A stretch of DNA of 64,000 nt, taken from contig NZ_JAVFWN010000010.1 of the NCBI RefSeq assembly GCF_030929495.1, positions 62,001 through 126,000 on the forward strand, given 5' to 3'. The translations under genes were made by a program, and so were the position numbers. The stretch is from Nocardioides sp. LHD-245 (GTDB taxonomy: Bacteria; Actinomycetota; Actinomycetes; Propionibacteriales; Nocardioidaceae). How positions within the stretch are numbered: the stretch's first letter is position 1; each line of letters starts with the position of its first letter. The notes beneath the pieces are model-generated. The model had not been told where the DNA came from, searched no databases, and was given only the letters and a program-made list of their open reading frames with translations. Shown piece after piece: positions 1 to 10,298 of the stretch.

Positions 1-207
1 CATCCGCTGCAGCTCGTCGATGACCGCCTTGCACTGCTCGGTGCTGAGCTCGCGCGGGTCGCGGCGGCCGCTGCTCGACAGGCAGTGGGCGCACTCGAGG
101 TTGCAGGCGTAGGTGAGCTCCCAGGTCAGGCAGATCGGGGCGTCGAGGCCGTACTCGAACTGCTGGACCAGCGATCCGGTCCGGGGCCGCTCGGGCGCGA
201 TCGTCAT
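1..207 (-). CDS. mftC: MftC, mycofactocin radical SAM maturase (N-terminal part, cut by window edge)
   Basis: Radical S-adenosylmethionine enzyme that modifies the C-terminal Val-Tyr of the precursor peptide MftA. Only the first 69 codons are in the window. They contain the 4Fe-4S cluster motif CNLECAHC (Cys35, Cys39, Cys42) followed by LSSSGRRDPREL, which is typical of MftC. The ATG at 207 overlaps the mftB stop by four bases, so the two are translationally coupled. The order mftA-mftB-mftC is the standard one. Identification rests on the cluster motif plus the neighbours and is firm. Confidence 0.95.
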   Translation of the reverse strand, partial: MTIAPERPRTGSLVQQFEYGLDAPICLTWELTYACNLECAHCLSSSGRRDPRELSTEQCKAVIDELQRM

Positions 208-494
208 GCGGTGTCCTCCTGGACGCTCGTGCGGGGGCGGATCATGTCGGTCGCGGCGAGGCCGCGCAGGGCCGCCGCGTAGGCGGCGTGCTGGGAGGCC
301 GGGACGCCCGCGGTCTCGAGCGCGGACCGCACGTCCGGCGCCGTTGCGAGGCCACGTACGACGGTGACCAGCTCGGGCCGCTTCAGGAAGGTGAGCTTCC
401 GGTTGCCGAAGTGGTAGGCCAGCGCACCGAAGGGCTCGGGTCGCAGGGCCACCGACGGCGAGAGCGTCCACGGCTCCCCCAGCAGGGCGTCCAT
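204..494 (-). CDS. mftB: MftB, mycofactocin precursor-peptide chaperone
   Basis: Small RiPP-recognition (PqqD-like) protein of 96 residues that binds MftA and presents it to MftC. The sequence has the expected features LSPSVALRPEPFGALAYHF and FLKRPELV. I chose the ATG at 494 because it overlaps the mftA stop by one base (TGATG), giving coupled translation. A GTG at 509, inside mftA, would add five residues and is less likely. The gene sits between mftA and mftC with overlaps on both sides. Function follows from the family and gene order. Confidence 0.93.
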   Translation of the reverse strand: MDALLGEPWTLSPSVALRPEPFGALAYHFGNRKLTFLKRPELVTVVRGLATAPDVRSALETAGVPASQHAAYAAALRGLAATDMIRPRTSVQEDTA

Positions 495-607
495 CAGTAG
501 ACGCCGCACATGCCGTCGATCGAGACCTCCTCGATGAGGTCCTCGGCCGCCAGCTCCGCCTGGCTCTCGATCCCGGTGTCCAACCCGGTGTTCGACTCAG
601 GGTTCAT
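494..607 (-). CDS. mftA: MftA, mycofactocin precursor peptide (37 aa)
   Basis: Ribosomally made precursor of the redox cofactor mycofactocin. It starts MNPESNTG, has an acidic middle (EDLIEEVSIDG) and ends in the diagnostic MCGVY, whose last Val-Tyr becomes the cofactor core. The start ATG at 607 is preceded by a purine-rich AGGAGGAAC ribosome site. It is the first gene of the leftward operon and is divergent from mftR, with only about 90 bp between. The gene is short enough that automated calling often misses it. Confidence 0.96.
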   Translation of the reverse strand: MNPESNTGLDTGIESQAELAAEDLIEEVSIDGMCGVY

Positions 608-697
608 CGTGTTCCTCCTCGTCGGATGTGGTTCGCGACACACTAATGGCACTCGATGCCAAAATGGAAGGGCCGGAACGTGCTAACTTCCGGCGCC

Positions 698-1348
698 ATG
701 CCCGATCCCCTGCCCGACGCCGCGCCCACCACCGCGGCCGAGGGCCCGACGCCGCCCCGGTCGTCCGCGCGAGGACGCCCCGGCGCCACCTCCCACGCCG
801 CGATCGAGCAGGCCGCGTTCCGGCTCTTCGCCACCCACGGCTTCGCCGGCACGACGATGGAGGCCATCGCCCGCGAGGCCGGCGTCGGGAAACGGACGAT
901 CTTCCGCTACTACCAGTCCAAGAACGACATCCCCTGGGGACAGTTCGACCGCACCCTCGACCACTTCCGCGCCCTGCTCGACGAGCAGCCCGACGGCCTG
1001 CCCGTGCACGCCGCCGTGCACCAGGGGGTGGTGGAGTTCAACCGCTTCCCGGCCGACGCGGAGCCGCCGCACCGCGAGCGCATGCGCCTGATCCTGACCA
1101 CCCCGGAGCTCCAGGCGCACTCCGTGCTGCGGTACGCCGAGTGGCGGCGGGTGATCGCCGAGTACGTCGCCCGCCGCACGCAGGCACGTCCCGACGACCT
1201 GATCCCCCAGGTCGCCGGCCACGTGTCGCTGGCGATCTCGCTGTCGGCCTACGAGGCGTGGCTGACCGAGCCCGACGCCGAGACGCCCGGGCTGCCCGAG
1301 ATCATCGACCGGGCGATGACCGGCCTGCGGTCCTACCTGACCGGCTGA
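698..1348 (+). CDS. mftR: MftR, TetR-family regulator of the mycofactocin operon
   Basis: TetR repressor of 216 residues. The N-terminal helix-turn-helix lies at about residues 30-75 and includes GFAGTTMEAIAREAGVGK followed by RTIFRYYQSKNDIPWG, the segment characteristic of MftR. The remainder is a ligand-binding helical domain. An ATG at 656 would add 14 unlike residues (MPKWKGRNVLTSGA), so I prefer ATG at 698. It is divergent from mftA, and the shared intergenic region is the likely operator. In characterised systems MftR responds to long-chain acyl-CoA; that is family knowledge and not visible here. Confidence 0.93.
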   Translation: MPDPLPDAAPTTAAEGPTPPRSSARGRPGATSHAAIEQAAFRLFATHGFAGTTMEAIAREAGVGKRTIFRYYQSKNDIPWGQFDRTLDHFRALLDEQPDGLPVHAAVHQGVVEFNRFPADAEPPHRERMRLILTTPELQAHSVLRYAEWRRVIAEYVARRTQARPDDLIPQVAGHVSLAISLSAYEAWLTEPDAETPGLPEIIDRAMTGLRSYLTG

Positions 1349-1369
1349 CCCGGCCGGCGGAGCCCGGCC

Positions 1370-2248
1370 TCACGCTCCCCGCGGCGCCGCCAGCTCACCG
1401 GCCGCCCGGTCGCGCAGCCGCCGCGAGACCCGGCGGATCCGCAGCAGCATGGTCGCCGACGGCACGACCGCGCCCGTGACATAGGTCGACAGCCGTGAGG
1501 GCGACGTGCCGACCTGGGCGGCGAACACACGCTGGGAGACCCCGGCCCGGGCGATGCACTCCTTGATGTCGCGCGCGACCAGTGCGCGCTCCGCCGCCTC
1601 GCGGCGCTCGCGGCACAGCGCGACGGTGCGTTCGACGACAGCCAGCGCCTGGGCGGACCGGCTCCGCTCCGCCAGCCGGAGCAGCTCGTGCGCGTAGGGA
1701 CCCCAGGGGCTGGCCGCGACCATGCCGAGGTGCGCGCGCCATTCCGCGACCGAGCCGTGCGCGAGGACCCGGAGGAGCTGCCCGACGGTCGCGACCGGGG
1801 TCGCCGCCGGGATCGACTCGACGTCGTCCAGTACCAGCGCGTACGCCGCGGCGGCGCAGGTCGTCGCGACCTCCGCCGGGACGTCGGCGGCCGTCCAGCG
1901 GCGGCAGGCGTCCGCAGCCCGGGACCGCCCGGGCTCCACGTCGAGCAGGGTGGCGGCCCGGCGCTGGAGCCGGGCCAGCTGTCGCTCGCCCAACGCCTCG
2001 GCCAGCTGCGCGGTGGTCAGGAGGTCCTCGGCGTCGGCGAAGGCGACGACGCCGACGAGGTTGGCCAGGACGGCGGAGAGCCGCGCCGAGCGCGGGTCGT
2101 CGCCGCCCGCGTCGAGAAGCGTCAAGAACCGGTCCCAGAGTGCGCGGTCACCCGGACGGACCCGTTCGCGGCGCGCGAGCACCCCCTCGACGACGGCGGA
2201 CGTCGTCGCTGGCGGGACGGGGTGCAGGCGGCTGGGTGCGTTGCTCAT
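1370..2248 (-). CDS. DNA-binding protein with C-terminal XRE-type helix-turn-helix (paralogue 1)
   Basis: 292-residue protein. Residues 1 to about 210 form an alpha-helical domain I do not recognise. The last 80 residues hold a Cro/C1-like HTH with the segment ARAGVSQRVFAAQVGTSPSR then LSTYVTG.VVPSA.ML. The same C-terminal signature occurs in the gene at 4359-5174, so the two are paralogues on either side of the sigma-factor gene. Start ATG at 2248 (MSNAPSRL) follows a tract lacking coding character. Placing the HTH at the C-terminus is unusual for XRE regulators. Its target is unknown; the divergent sigma gene is an obvious candidate. Confidence 0.8.
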   Translation of the reverse strand: MSNAPSRLHPVPPATTSAVVEGVLARRERVRPGDRALWDRFLTLLDAGGDDPRSARLSAVLANLVGVVAFADAEDLLTTAQLAEALGERQLARLQRRAATLLDVEPGRSRAADACRRWTAADVPAEVATTCAAAAYALVLDDVESIPAATPVATVGQLLRVLAHGSVAEWRAHLGMVAASPWGPYAHELLRLAERSRSAQALAVVERTVALCRERREAAERALVARDIKECIARAGVSQRVFAAQVGTSPSRLSTYVTGAVVPSATMLLRIRRVSRRLRDRAAGELAAPRGA

Positions 2249-2482
2249 CGGGCGTCGGCTTCTGGCTGGAGTGAGTCGGATACGGCGCCGCGACTCGCGA
2301 GGCGGCGCCTGCAGATCTAGACGCGCCCGCCCGCCGAACATCACGCGGAATCTGAAACTTTTACCGTTGGTCGACGAAAGCTCGCTGCTCTCGGGGTAGG
2401 GCGCCTACCATGCGGGGAAGGACGCGACAGCTGTCGCGAGGGGATCGGGGCGCACCAGCCCTGATCGGGGGGACCACACGAA

Positions 2483-4297
2483 ATGCCTGAGCGCGCGCCA
2501 TCGAGCGATGACGCGGCGAAGCTCTACCGCGACCACGTCGACGACGCTCGACGTCTGGCCACGATCCTCGTCGGACCCGGCGAGGCCGAAGAGCTCGTCG
2601 CGGAGTCCTTCGCGCGCGTGATCGCCCGGTTGCGCGCCGAGCCCGGCACCATCGCCGACTTCCGGGCCTACCTCCACGTCACCATCCGCAACAGGTTCCG
2701 CGAGGGCCACCGCCGGCCGACCGAGCGGCCGGCGTCCGACCAGGAGTGGCTGCTCGACGCGGCCGTGCCACCGGTCGACGCCGTCCTCGACGACATCGAG
2801 GCCGACACCGCGCGCGAGGCGTTCGCCACGCTGCCCGAGTCGTGGCAGCGCGTCCTGTGGCATGTCGAGGTCGAGGGTCGCAAGCCGGTCGAGACCGCCC
2901 AGATCCTCGGGATGCGCCCCCGCGCGGTCTCCTCGCTGGCCCACCGCGCCCGCGAGGGCCTGCGCCAGGCGTATCTCGACCGGCACCTCGGCGGCGCTCC
3001 CGTGAGCGAGGGCTGTGCCTGGGCCCGGCCCCGGCTCAGCCGCCACGTCCGCGGCCGGCTGACCGGCGGCGCCCGGGCTCGGATGACGACCCACCTCGCC
3101 TCGTGCGCCGAGTGCAGCGCGGCGTACCTGCGGCTGACGCGGCTCAACACCCGGCTCGCGGCGCACCTCTTCCCGGTGGTGCTGCTCGGGGCGCTGCCGG
3201 TCGCGGTCAAGCCGGCCGCCTGGCTGGTGGGCGGCTCCGCCGCCGCGACGGGCGGCGCGGGCGGTCTCCTCGGCGCCCTTCCGTGGCCACGTCCCGGCAC
3301 GCTCCGGATGATGCTCGCCACCGGCGCCGCCGTGGGCGCGGTCGCGGCGACGACGGGCGTCGTACTGACCCAGGCGGACAACGAGGGACCGGCCATGGCC
3401 GGGGCGCCGTCGACGTCACCGCCCCCGTCGGCGGCGGCGCCGCCAGCGACGCCGGTGGCGCCGGTGGCACCGCCCCCGACCGGACCGGACGACGCACCGA
3501 CCCTGGCGCCGGCGGCTCCCACCCCGGCTGCCCCGGTCGCACCCCCGGCGCCGGCAGGACCGGCCGAGGCGCCCCCCGCCCCGGAGCCCGAGAAGCCCGG
3601 GCCGAGCAGTGGTCCGGCCCCGACCGTGCCCCCCGGCCCGGCCGAGATCCCCACCGTGGTGCCGACGGTGGCGCCACCGGTGACGGTGGCGCCCGTCGCA
3701 CCCACGGCGTACCCGGTCGAGGACTGTGAGACCGCGGGTCGGCTGGTCCTGCCCGTCACCGAGGGCGTCCACTATGAGCTCGTCGAGGGCGACGGGCGCA
3801 CCGGGCCCTGGACCGTCGTGGCCACCCCCGAGCCCGGCTACCAGCTCGCGTCGGACGCACCCGACCGCTTCACCGGCGACCTCGGCCAGCTCGCTGCGTG
3901 CGACCGGATCGGCGGCGTCACCGTGAGCCCCGCCGACGACGTCGGTCCCGGGTACTGGCGGCTGAGTGTGACCCCCGAGACCGACGGCGGCCCCGACCGC
4001 ACGCTGCGTATCGTCGTCACCCTCACCCGCTCGGTGCTCTACCAGCACACGTCCTGGCCGGACGGCTGGACCTGCCCGGCCCTCGCCGAGATCGGCATCG
4101 CCACGCCATGGAGGCCGCTCTCCTGCGCCTTCGAGTACGACGGCACCACCACTCCCGGGCCGCTCGAGGTGCTGTTGCTCGCGCCCGCCGACGCTGTCGC
4201 GCCGCAGGACTTCCTGTCCGAGGTGCAGCTGTACGCCGACGAGACCCTGGTCGACTCCTTCCCGATCACGGCGCCGGACCCGACGCCCCAGCCCTAG
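2483..4297 (+). CDS. ECF sigma factor fused to zinc-finger anti-sigma, transmembrane segment and outer domain
   Basis: 604-residue multidomain protein. Sigma region 2 spans about residues 13-77 and region 4 about 108-168, with the HTH around PVETAQILGMRPRAVSSLA. An anti-sigma zinc-finger motif follows: His204, Cys208, Cys211 (HLASCAEC). A hydrophobic stretch (about 228-250) and a probable membrane helix (about 274-296) come next, then a Pro/Ala-rich linker (about 310-415), then a Cys-containing C-terminal domain (VEDCETAG onward) that should lie outside the membrane. This resembles the ECF groups that carry a C-terminal zinc finger and membrane anchor. Activation would need release or conformational relief (inference). 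Start ATG at 2483 follows GGGGGGACCACACGAA. Confidence 0.88.
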   Translation: MPERAPSSDDAAKLYRDHVDDARRLATILVGPGEAEELVAESFARVIARLRAEPGTIADFRAYLHVTIRNRFREGHRRPTERPASDQEWLLDAAVPPVDAVLDDIEADTAREAFATLPESWQRVLWHVEVEGRKPVETAQILGMRPRAVSSLAHRAREGLRQAYLDRHLGGAPVSEGCAWARPRLSRHVRGRLTGGARARMTTHLASCAECSAAYLRLTRLNTRLAAHLFPVVLLGALPVAVKPAAWLVGGSAAATGGAGGLLGALPWPRPGTLRMMLATGAAVGAVAATTGVVLTQADNEGPAMAGAPSTSPPPSAAAPPATPVAPVAPPPTGPDDAPTLAPAAPTPAAPVAPPAPAGPAEAPPAPEPEKPGPSSGPAPTVPPGPAEIPTVVPTVAPPVTVAPVAPTAYPVEDCETAGRLVLPVTEGVHYELVEGDGRTGPWTVVATPEPGYQLASDAPDRFTGDLGQLAACDRIGGVTVSPADDVGPGYWRLSVTPETDGGPDRTLRIVVTLTRSVLYQHTSWPDGWTCPALAEIGIATPWRPLSCAFEYDGTTTPGPLEVLLLAPADAVAPQDFLSEVQLYADETLVDSFPITAPDPTPQP

Positions 4298-4313
4298 GAC
4301 GCCCCAGCCCTAG
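4282..4313 (+). repeat. Tandem 16-bp duplication spanning the sigma gene stop codon
   Basis: Two perfect head-to-tail copies of GACGCCCCAGCCCTAG. The first copy (4282-4297) encodes the last codons and TAG stop of the sigma fusion, and the second (4298-4313) lies directly after it. Because 16 is not a multiple of three, the duplication leaves the protein end unchanged. Confidence 0.9.
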
Positions 4314-4358
4314 GTCTACCCGCCGGCTGGTCCGGACCGGCAGGGCGGAGCTCCGGAG

Positions 4359-5174
4359 TCAGCCGGAGCGGGGCGTGCGCCGCAGACCCTCGCCGGCCTG
4401 GCTGATCCGCACCAGCATCGCCGCCGAGGGCACCACCGAGCCGGAGACATAGGTCGAGAGCCGCGACTGCGAGGTGCCGATCAGCCGGGCGAACTCACGC
4501 TGGGAGACGCCGGCCCGGGCGATCGTGCGCCGGATGTGGTCGGAGACCGCGCCCCGCTCCTGCGCCACGGCATCGCGCTGCGCGCGGTCCACGTGGGCGC
4601 TCAGGCAGGCGAGGGCGAAGGCGTCGCGGCCCGGGTCGAGCAGGGCGATCCAGTCGGAGCCCGGGCCTGCCCACGGCTCCGCGGCGATCGCCGCCACCTG
4701 ACGCCGCCAGGACAGCAGGTCGCCGTCGTGGAGGGCGCCGAGCACGTCGGCGCGGGACACGATCGCGGGTGCCGTCCCGTCCTGCTCGCCGCGGTGCAGG
4801 ACGAGGCGGGTGACGGTCTCGGCGTAGAGCTCACGATCGGCCCCGTCGGCTCCCCACCAGGCCGCGCGGGCGAGCCGGGTGACGAGCGCGGTGGTGCGCG
4901 GGCGGGTCGCGGCCGGGTCGATCGGGCCGAGCACCTCCTCCTGCAGATCACTCAGCCGCCCGGCGCCCAGCTGGCGGGCCAGCTCGACGAGGTCGTCGAG
5001 GGGGGTGTCGTCCTCCCCGGAGATCAGGGCCAGCGCGTTGGCGAGGACCACCCGGCGTACCTGGTGGCGTGGCCCCTCAGCGGGCCGGATCGCCCACTGG
5101 CCGCGGCGCCACAGATGGCGCAGCGGCGGGTTGCCCTGCGCGCGCGCCTCGAACTGCTCGACGATGCTCCACAT
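4359..5174 (-). CDS. DNA-binding protein with C-terminal XRE-type helix-turn-helix (paralogue 2)
   Basis: 271-residue protein starting MWSIVEQFEARAQGN. The N-terminal two thirds is helical and unrecognised (contains ALALISGEDDTPLDDLVE). The C-terminus carries the same HTH as the gene at 1370-2248: ARAGVSQREFARLIGTSQSR, then LSTYVSG.VVPSA.MLVRI. Both paralogues are transcribed leftward, and this one is convergent with the sigma-fusion gene (61 bp between stops). The longer reading frame upstream to 5831 is a shadow of other genes. Function beyond DNA binding cannot be read from the sequence. Confidence 0.8.
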   Translation of the reverse strand: MWSIVEQFEARAQGNPPLRHLWRRGQWAIRPAEGPRHQVRRVVLANALALISGEDDTPLDDLVELARQLGAGRLSDLQEEVLGPIDPAATRPRTTALVTRLARAAWWGADGADRELYAETVTRLVLHRGEQDGTAPAIVSRADVLGALHDGDLLSWRRQVAAIAAEPWAGPGSDWIALLDPGRDAFALACLSAHVDRAQRDAVAQERGAVSDHIRRTIARAGVSQREFARLIGTSQSRLSTYVSGSVVPSAAMLVRISQAGEGLRRTPRSG

Positions 5175-5520
5175 GCGCCCTCCCCCGTCGGCGCCACGGC
5201 CTCCCCGCCGGCGACGCTCGACGCCAGTCTCCCCGATCAGGCCAAGCCCACACCGCAGAATCCCGGGTTCGAGGCGATCTGGCTCACGGGTGCGAGGCCG
5301 CGATACCTCATCAGAGAACCGCAGCGGCCGATCTCGTGTCCCGGCCGCGCCCGCTGGGTAGCGTCGTCGGCACGCACCGCTCCCGCGGTGCCTGGCTCGG
5401 GAGAACTGGACACCCGACGGCCTCCTCGTGACACCCATCGGCAGGAAGCCTCGGAACCGAGGGGAGCACCATGCGGAAGACGACCACCGGCGCCGACGCC
5501 ACCCTGACGAGGGCCGGACG
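5175..5520. promoter_or_regulatory. Non-coding divergent upstream region
   Basis: About 346 bases between the divergent starts of the XRE protein (5174, leftward) and the small protein at 5521 (rightward). No convincing gene, repeat or hairpin was seen. It must hold the promoter of the XRE gene and probably that of the small protein. Confidence 0.4.
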
Positions 5521-5781
5521 ATGAGCGAGGCGCCGTACGACCGCGCGACGCGTGCCCTCCAGCTCGCGCTCGAGCGCGCCAACCAGGCCGCCGACCGCCT
5601 CGCCCGACAGTGGGCCGCGGGGGTGGAGCCCAGTGAGGACGACGTCATCGAGTACCGCCGCCGCAGTGCCGCGCTCACGTACGCCGAGTCCGTGTGGCAG
5701 GTCGAGGCCCAGGAGATCGTCCCCGCCAGCGCCGAGCAGCTGCGCCACCACGGCACCGAGCCGAGGGCCGGGCGCCACTGA
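5521..5781 (+). CDS. Small hypothetical protein (86 aa)
   Basis: Reads MSEAPYDRATRALQLALERA and then a charged, helical sequence with EDDVIEYRRRSAALTYAESVW. There are no Cys residues, no signal peptide and no membrane segment. Start ATG at 5521 chosen because upstream codons lack coding character. It is followed 13 bp after its stop by a strong hairpin (5795-5831), so it is probably a single-gene transcript. Codon use (strong third-position GC) supports it being coding. I do not recognise the family. Confidence 0.6.
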   Translation: MSEAPYDRATRALQLALERANQAADRLARQWAAGVEPSEDDVIEYRRRSAALTYAESVWQVEAQEIVPASAEQLRHHGTEPRAGRH

Positions 5782-5794
5782 GCCCCCCGCGTCG

Positions 5795-5831
5795 GTGCGG
5801 CAACGATCTCTGGGGGGAATCGTTGCCGCAC
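5795..5831 (+). terminator. Perfect 13-bp hairpin after the small protein gene
   Basis: Arms GTGCGGCAACGAT (5795-5807) and ATCGTTGCCGCAC (5819-5831) with an 11-nt loop. It lies between the stop at 5781 and the GTG start at 5867. No U-run follows, so it could be a factor-assisted terminator or an operator for the ligase gene. Confidence 0.6.
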
Positions 5832-5866
5832 CGCGACTCCCGGCGCACTCAGGCAGAATCGACCAC

Positions 5867-6526
5867 GTGCTGCTGCGCGAGGTCACCGGGTCGATCGCCG
5901 ACTTCCACTCCCGCCCGATCCCCGACGACCTGACCGAGGCCGAGATCTGGTCGTTCGTGCCCACCGGACCGGCGCTGGTCCTCGGCAGCGCCCAGGACCA
6001 CACCGTCGCCGACGCCGCGGCGGTGACCGCGGCCGGGGTCGACGTCGTCCGCCGCCGCAGCGGTGGTGGCGCCGTGTACGTCGACCCGGCCCGGTCCGTG
6101 TGGCTCGACGTGGTCGTGCCGCGCGACGACAGCCGGTGGAGCGACGATGTCCGCGCGTCGGCGTACTGGCTCGGCGAGGCCTGGCAGCGAGCACTGGCCA
6201 CCCTCGGCGTGGCGGCCCAGGTCTACCGGGGTGGACTCGAGCAGACGCCGTGGGGCCGGCTGGTGTGCTTCGCCGCGCTCGGCCCCGGCGAGGTGCTCGT
6301 CGGCGACCGCAAGCTCGTGGGCATCTCCCAGCGCAGGACCCGTACGGGCGCCCGCTTCCAGTGCATCGCCTACGAGCGCTGGGACCCGTACGACGTGCTC
6401 GACCTGGTCGACCTGAGCGCCGACGACCGCGCGGCCGCCGCCGCGGACCTGGCCGACCGGGCGATCGGCGTCGGCCCCCACCTCGCCGCACTCCGCACCG
6501 CCGTCCTCGACGAGCTGCGGCTCTGA
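5867..6526 (+). CDS. Lipoate/biotin protein ligase A/B family protein
   Basis: 219-residue protein of the biotin/lipoate A/B ligase fold, which attaches or transfers lipoyl/octanoyl groups to carrier lysines. The diagnostic substrate-binding segment VVRRRSGGGAVYVD is present at about residues 61-74, and GDRKLVGISQRRT carries the conserved catalytic-loop lysine region. The start is a GTG at 5867 (VLLREVTGSIADF); no ATG is available between the hairpin and the first conserved residues. The pyruvate dehydrogenase genes, whose E2 needs lipoylation, lie 1.1 kb downstream, which fits a role in lipoyl supply (inference). Ligase versus octanoyltransferase activity cannot be separated from the sequence alone. 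Confidence 0.82.
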   Translation: MLLREVTGSIADFHSRPIPDDLTEAEIWSFVPTGPALVLGSAQDHTVADAAAVTAAGVDVVRRRSGGGAVYVDPARSVWLDVVVPRDDSRWSDDVRASAYWLGEAWQRALATLGVAAQVYRGGLEQTPWGRLVCFAALGPGEVLVGDRKLVGISQRRTRTGARFQCIAYERWDPYDVLDLVDLSADDRAAAAADLADRAIGVGPHLAALRTAVLDELRL

Positions 6527-6644
6527 AGTCGGCCCGGGGTCTCCCGTCGCACCCGGCATCCAGGTCGCGGCTCGGGCCATCCGGCGACCCGAATGCCGGG
6601 TAGGACGCGTTGGCGGCAACCCCATGCGCTGGGAGCATGGAACC

Positions 6645-7553
6645 ATGGAGCTCGATACGATCCGTGCCTTCCTCGCGGTGGCCGACGGCAGCACGGTGAC
6701 CGAGACCGCCGAGCGGGTCCACCGCACCCAGCCGGCGGTGTCCCGGGCGCTGGCGCGGCTCGAGCGGGACGTCGGCACGCCGCTCTTCCAACGGGTGGGG
6801 CGTGGACTCGTCCTCACGCCGGCCGGGCGCGAGCTCGCGCGGCACGCCCACGAGGCGATCGACGCCTACGAGCGCGGGGTGCGCTCCGTGCAGGATCTCA
6901 CCACGCCCGACGCCGGCTTCGTACCCGTGGCCTTCCTCCACACCCTCGGGACCTGGCTGGTCCCCGAGCTGATCCGCAGCTTCCACCTCGAGCGCCCGCA
7001 CGTGCGCTTCGACCTGCGCCAGCACGGCGACGCCGGTCTCGTCGACGACCTGCTCGGCGGCCTGGTCGACCTCGCGGTCACCGGCGACCGGCCCGAGCAC
7101 CCCCAGCTCGAGAGCCGGCGGCTGTTCCTCGAGCCGCTCCGCCTGGTCGTGCCGCCGGGGCACCGGCTCGCCGGGCGCCGCACCGCGCCGGGCCGGCGTA
7201 CGGCACGGCTCGCGGACGTCGCCGACGAGCAGTTCATCGTGCTCAAGAAGGGCTTCAGCCTCCGTGCCATCACCGAGCAGCTGTGCGGCGAGGTCGGCTT
7301 CACCCCCCGGATCGGCTTCGAGGGCGAGGAGGTCGAGACCCTCCGCGGCCTGGTCGCCGCCGGCCTCGGCGTCGCCCTGCTGCCCGAGCCGCGCAGCGCC
7401 GCGGCCCCGACGACCCCGCACCTGCGCGTCACCGACGTGCGGGCCTCGCGCGAGATCGGTCTCGCCTGGGTCAAGGACCGTGCCCTGCCACCGGCCTCGG
7501 CGGAGTTCCGCGCTCACACGGTGCGGACGAGCGCGCAGATCCATGCGCAGTAG
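6645..7553 (+). CDS. LysR-family transcriptional regulator
   Basis: 302-residue LysR protein. The N-terminal winged HTH (residues 1-60) reads MELDTIRAFLAVADGSTVTE then RVHRTQPAVSRALARLE. A substrate-binding domain follows (FVPVAFLHTLGTWLVPELI onward). I chose ATG at 6645, which begins with the canonical LysR MELDTI, over ATG at 6624. It lies immediately upstream of aceE in the same direction (91 bp gap containing an inverted repeat), so it may control aceE-aceF. That assignment is by position only. Confidence 0.88.
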   Translation: MELDTIRAFLAVADGSTVTETAERVHRTQPAVSRALARLERDVGTPLFQRVGRGLVLTPAGRELARHAHEAIDAYERGVRSVQDLTTPDAGFVPVAFLHTLGTWLVPELIRSFHLERPHVRFDLRQHGDAGLVDDLLGGLVDLAVTGDRPEHPQLESRRLFLEPLRLVVPPGHRLAGRRTAPGRRTARLADVADEQFIVLKKGFSLRAITEQLCGEVGFTPRIGFEGEEVETLRGLVAAGLGVALLPEPRSAAAPTTPHLRVTDVRASREIGLAWVKDRALPPASAEFRAHTVRTSAQIHAQ

Positions 7554-7563
7554 GCATCGATGG

Positions 7564-7582
7564 CCAATGAACTAGGCATTGG
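7564..7582. promoter_or_regulatory. Inverted repeat between lysR and aceE (candidate operator)
   Basis: CCAATG-N7-CATTGG, a perfect 6+6 dyad about 63 bp before the aceE start and 11 bp after the lysR stop. Its placement in the only gap before aceE suggests an operator; the bound protein is unknown. Confidence 0.45.
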
Positions 7583-7644
7583 ACGCATGTTCTCCCGACG
7601 CTGAGGATGGAGCCGCCAGCACCTCCGAGCGACAGGACCCCGGG

Positions 7645-10287
<2,643 letters not shown>

Positions 10288-10298
10288 GGACAGCAACG

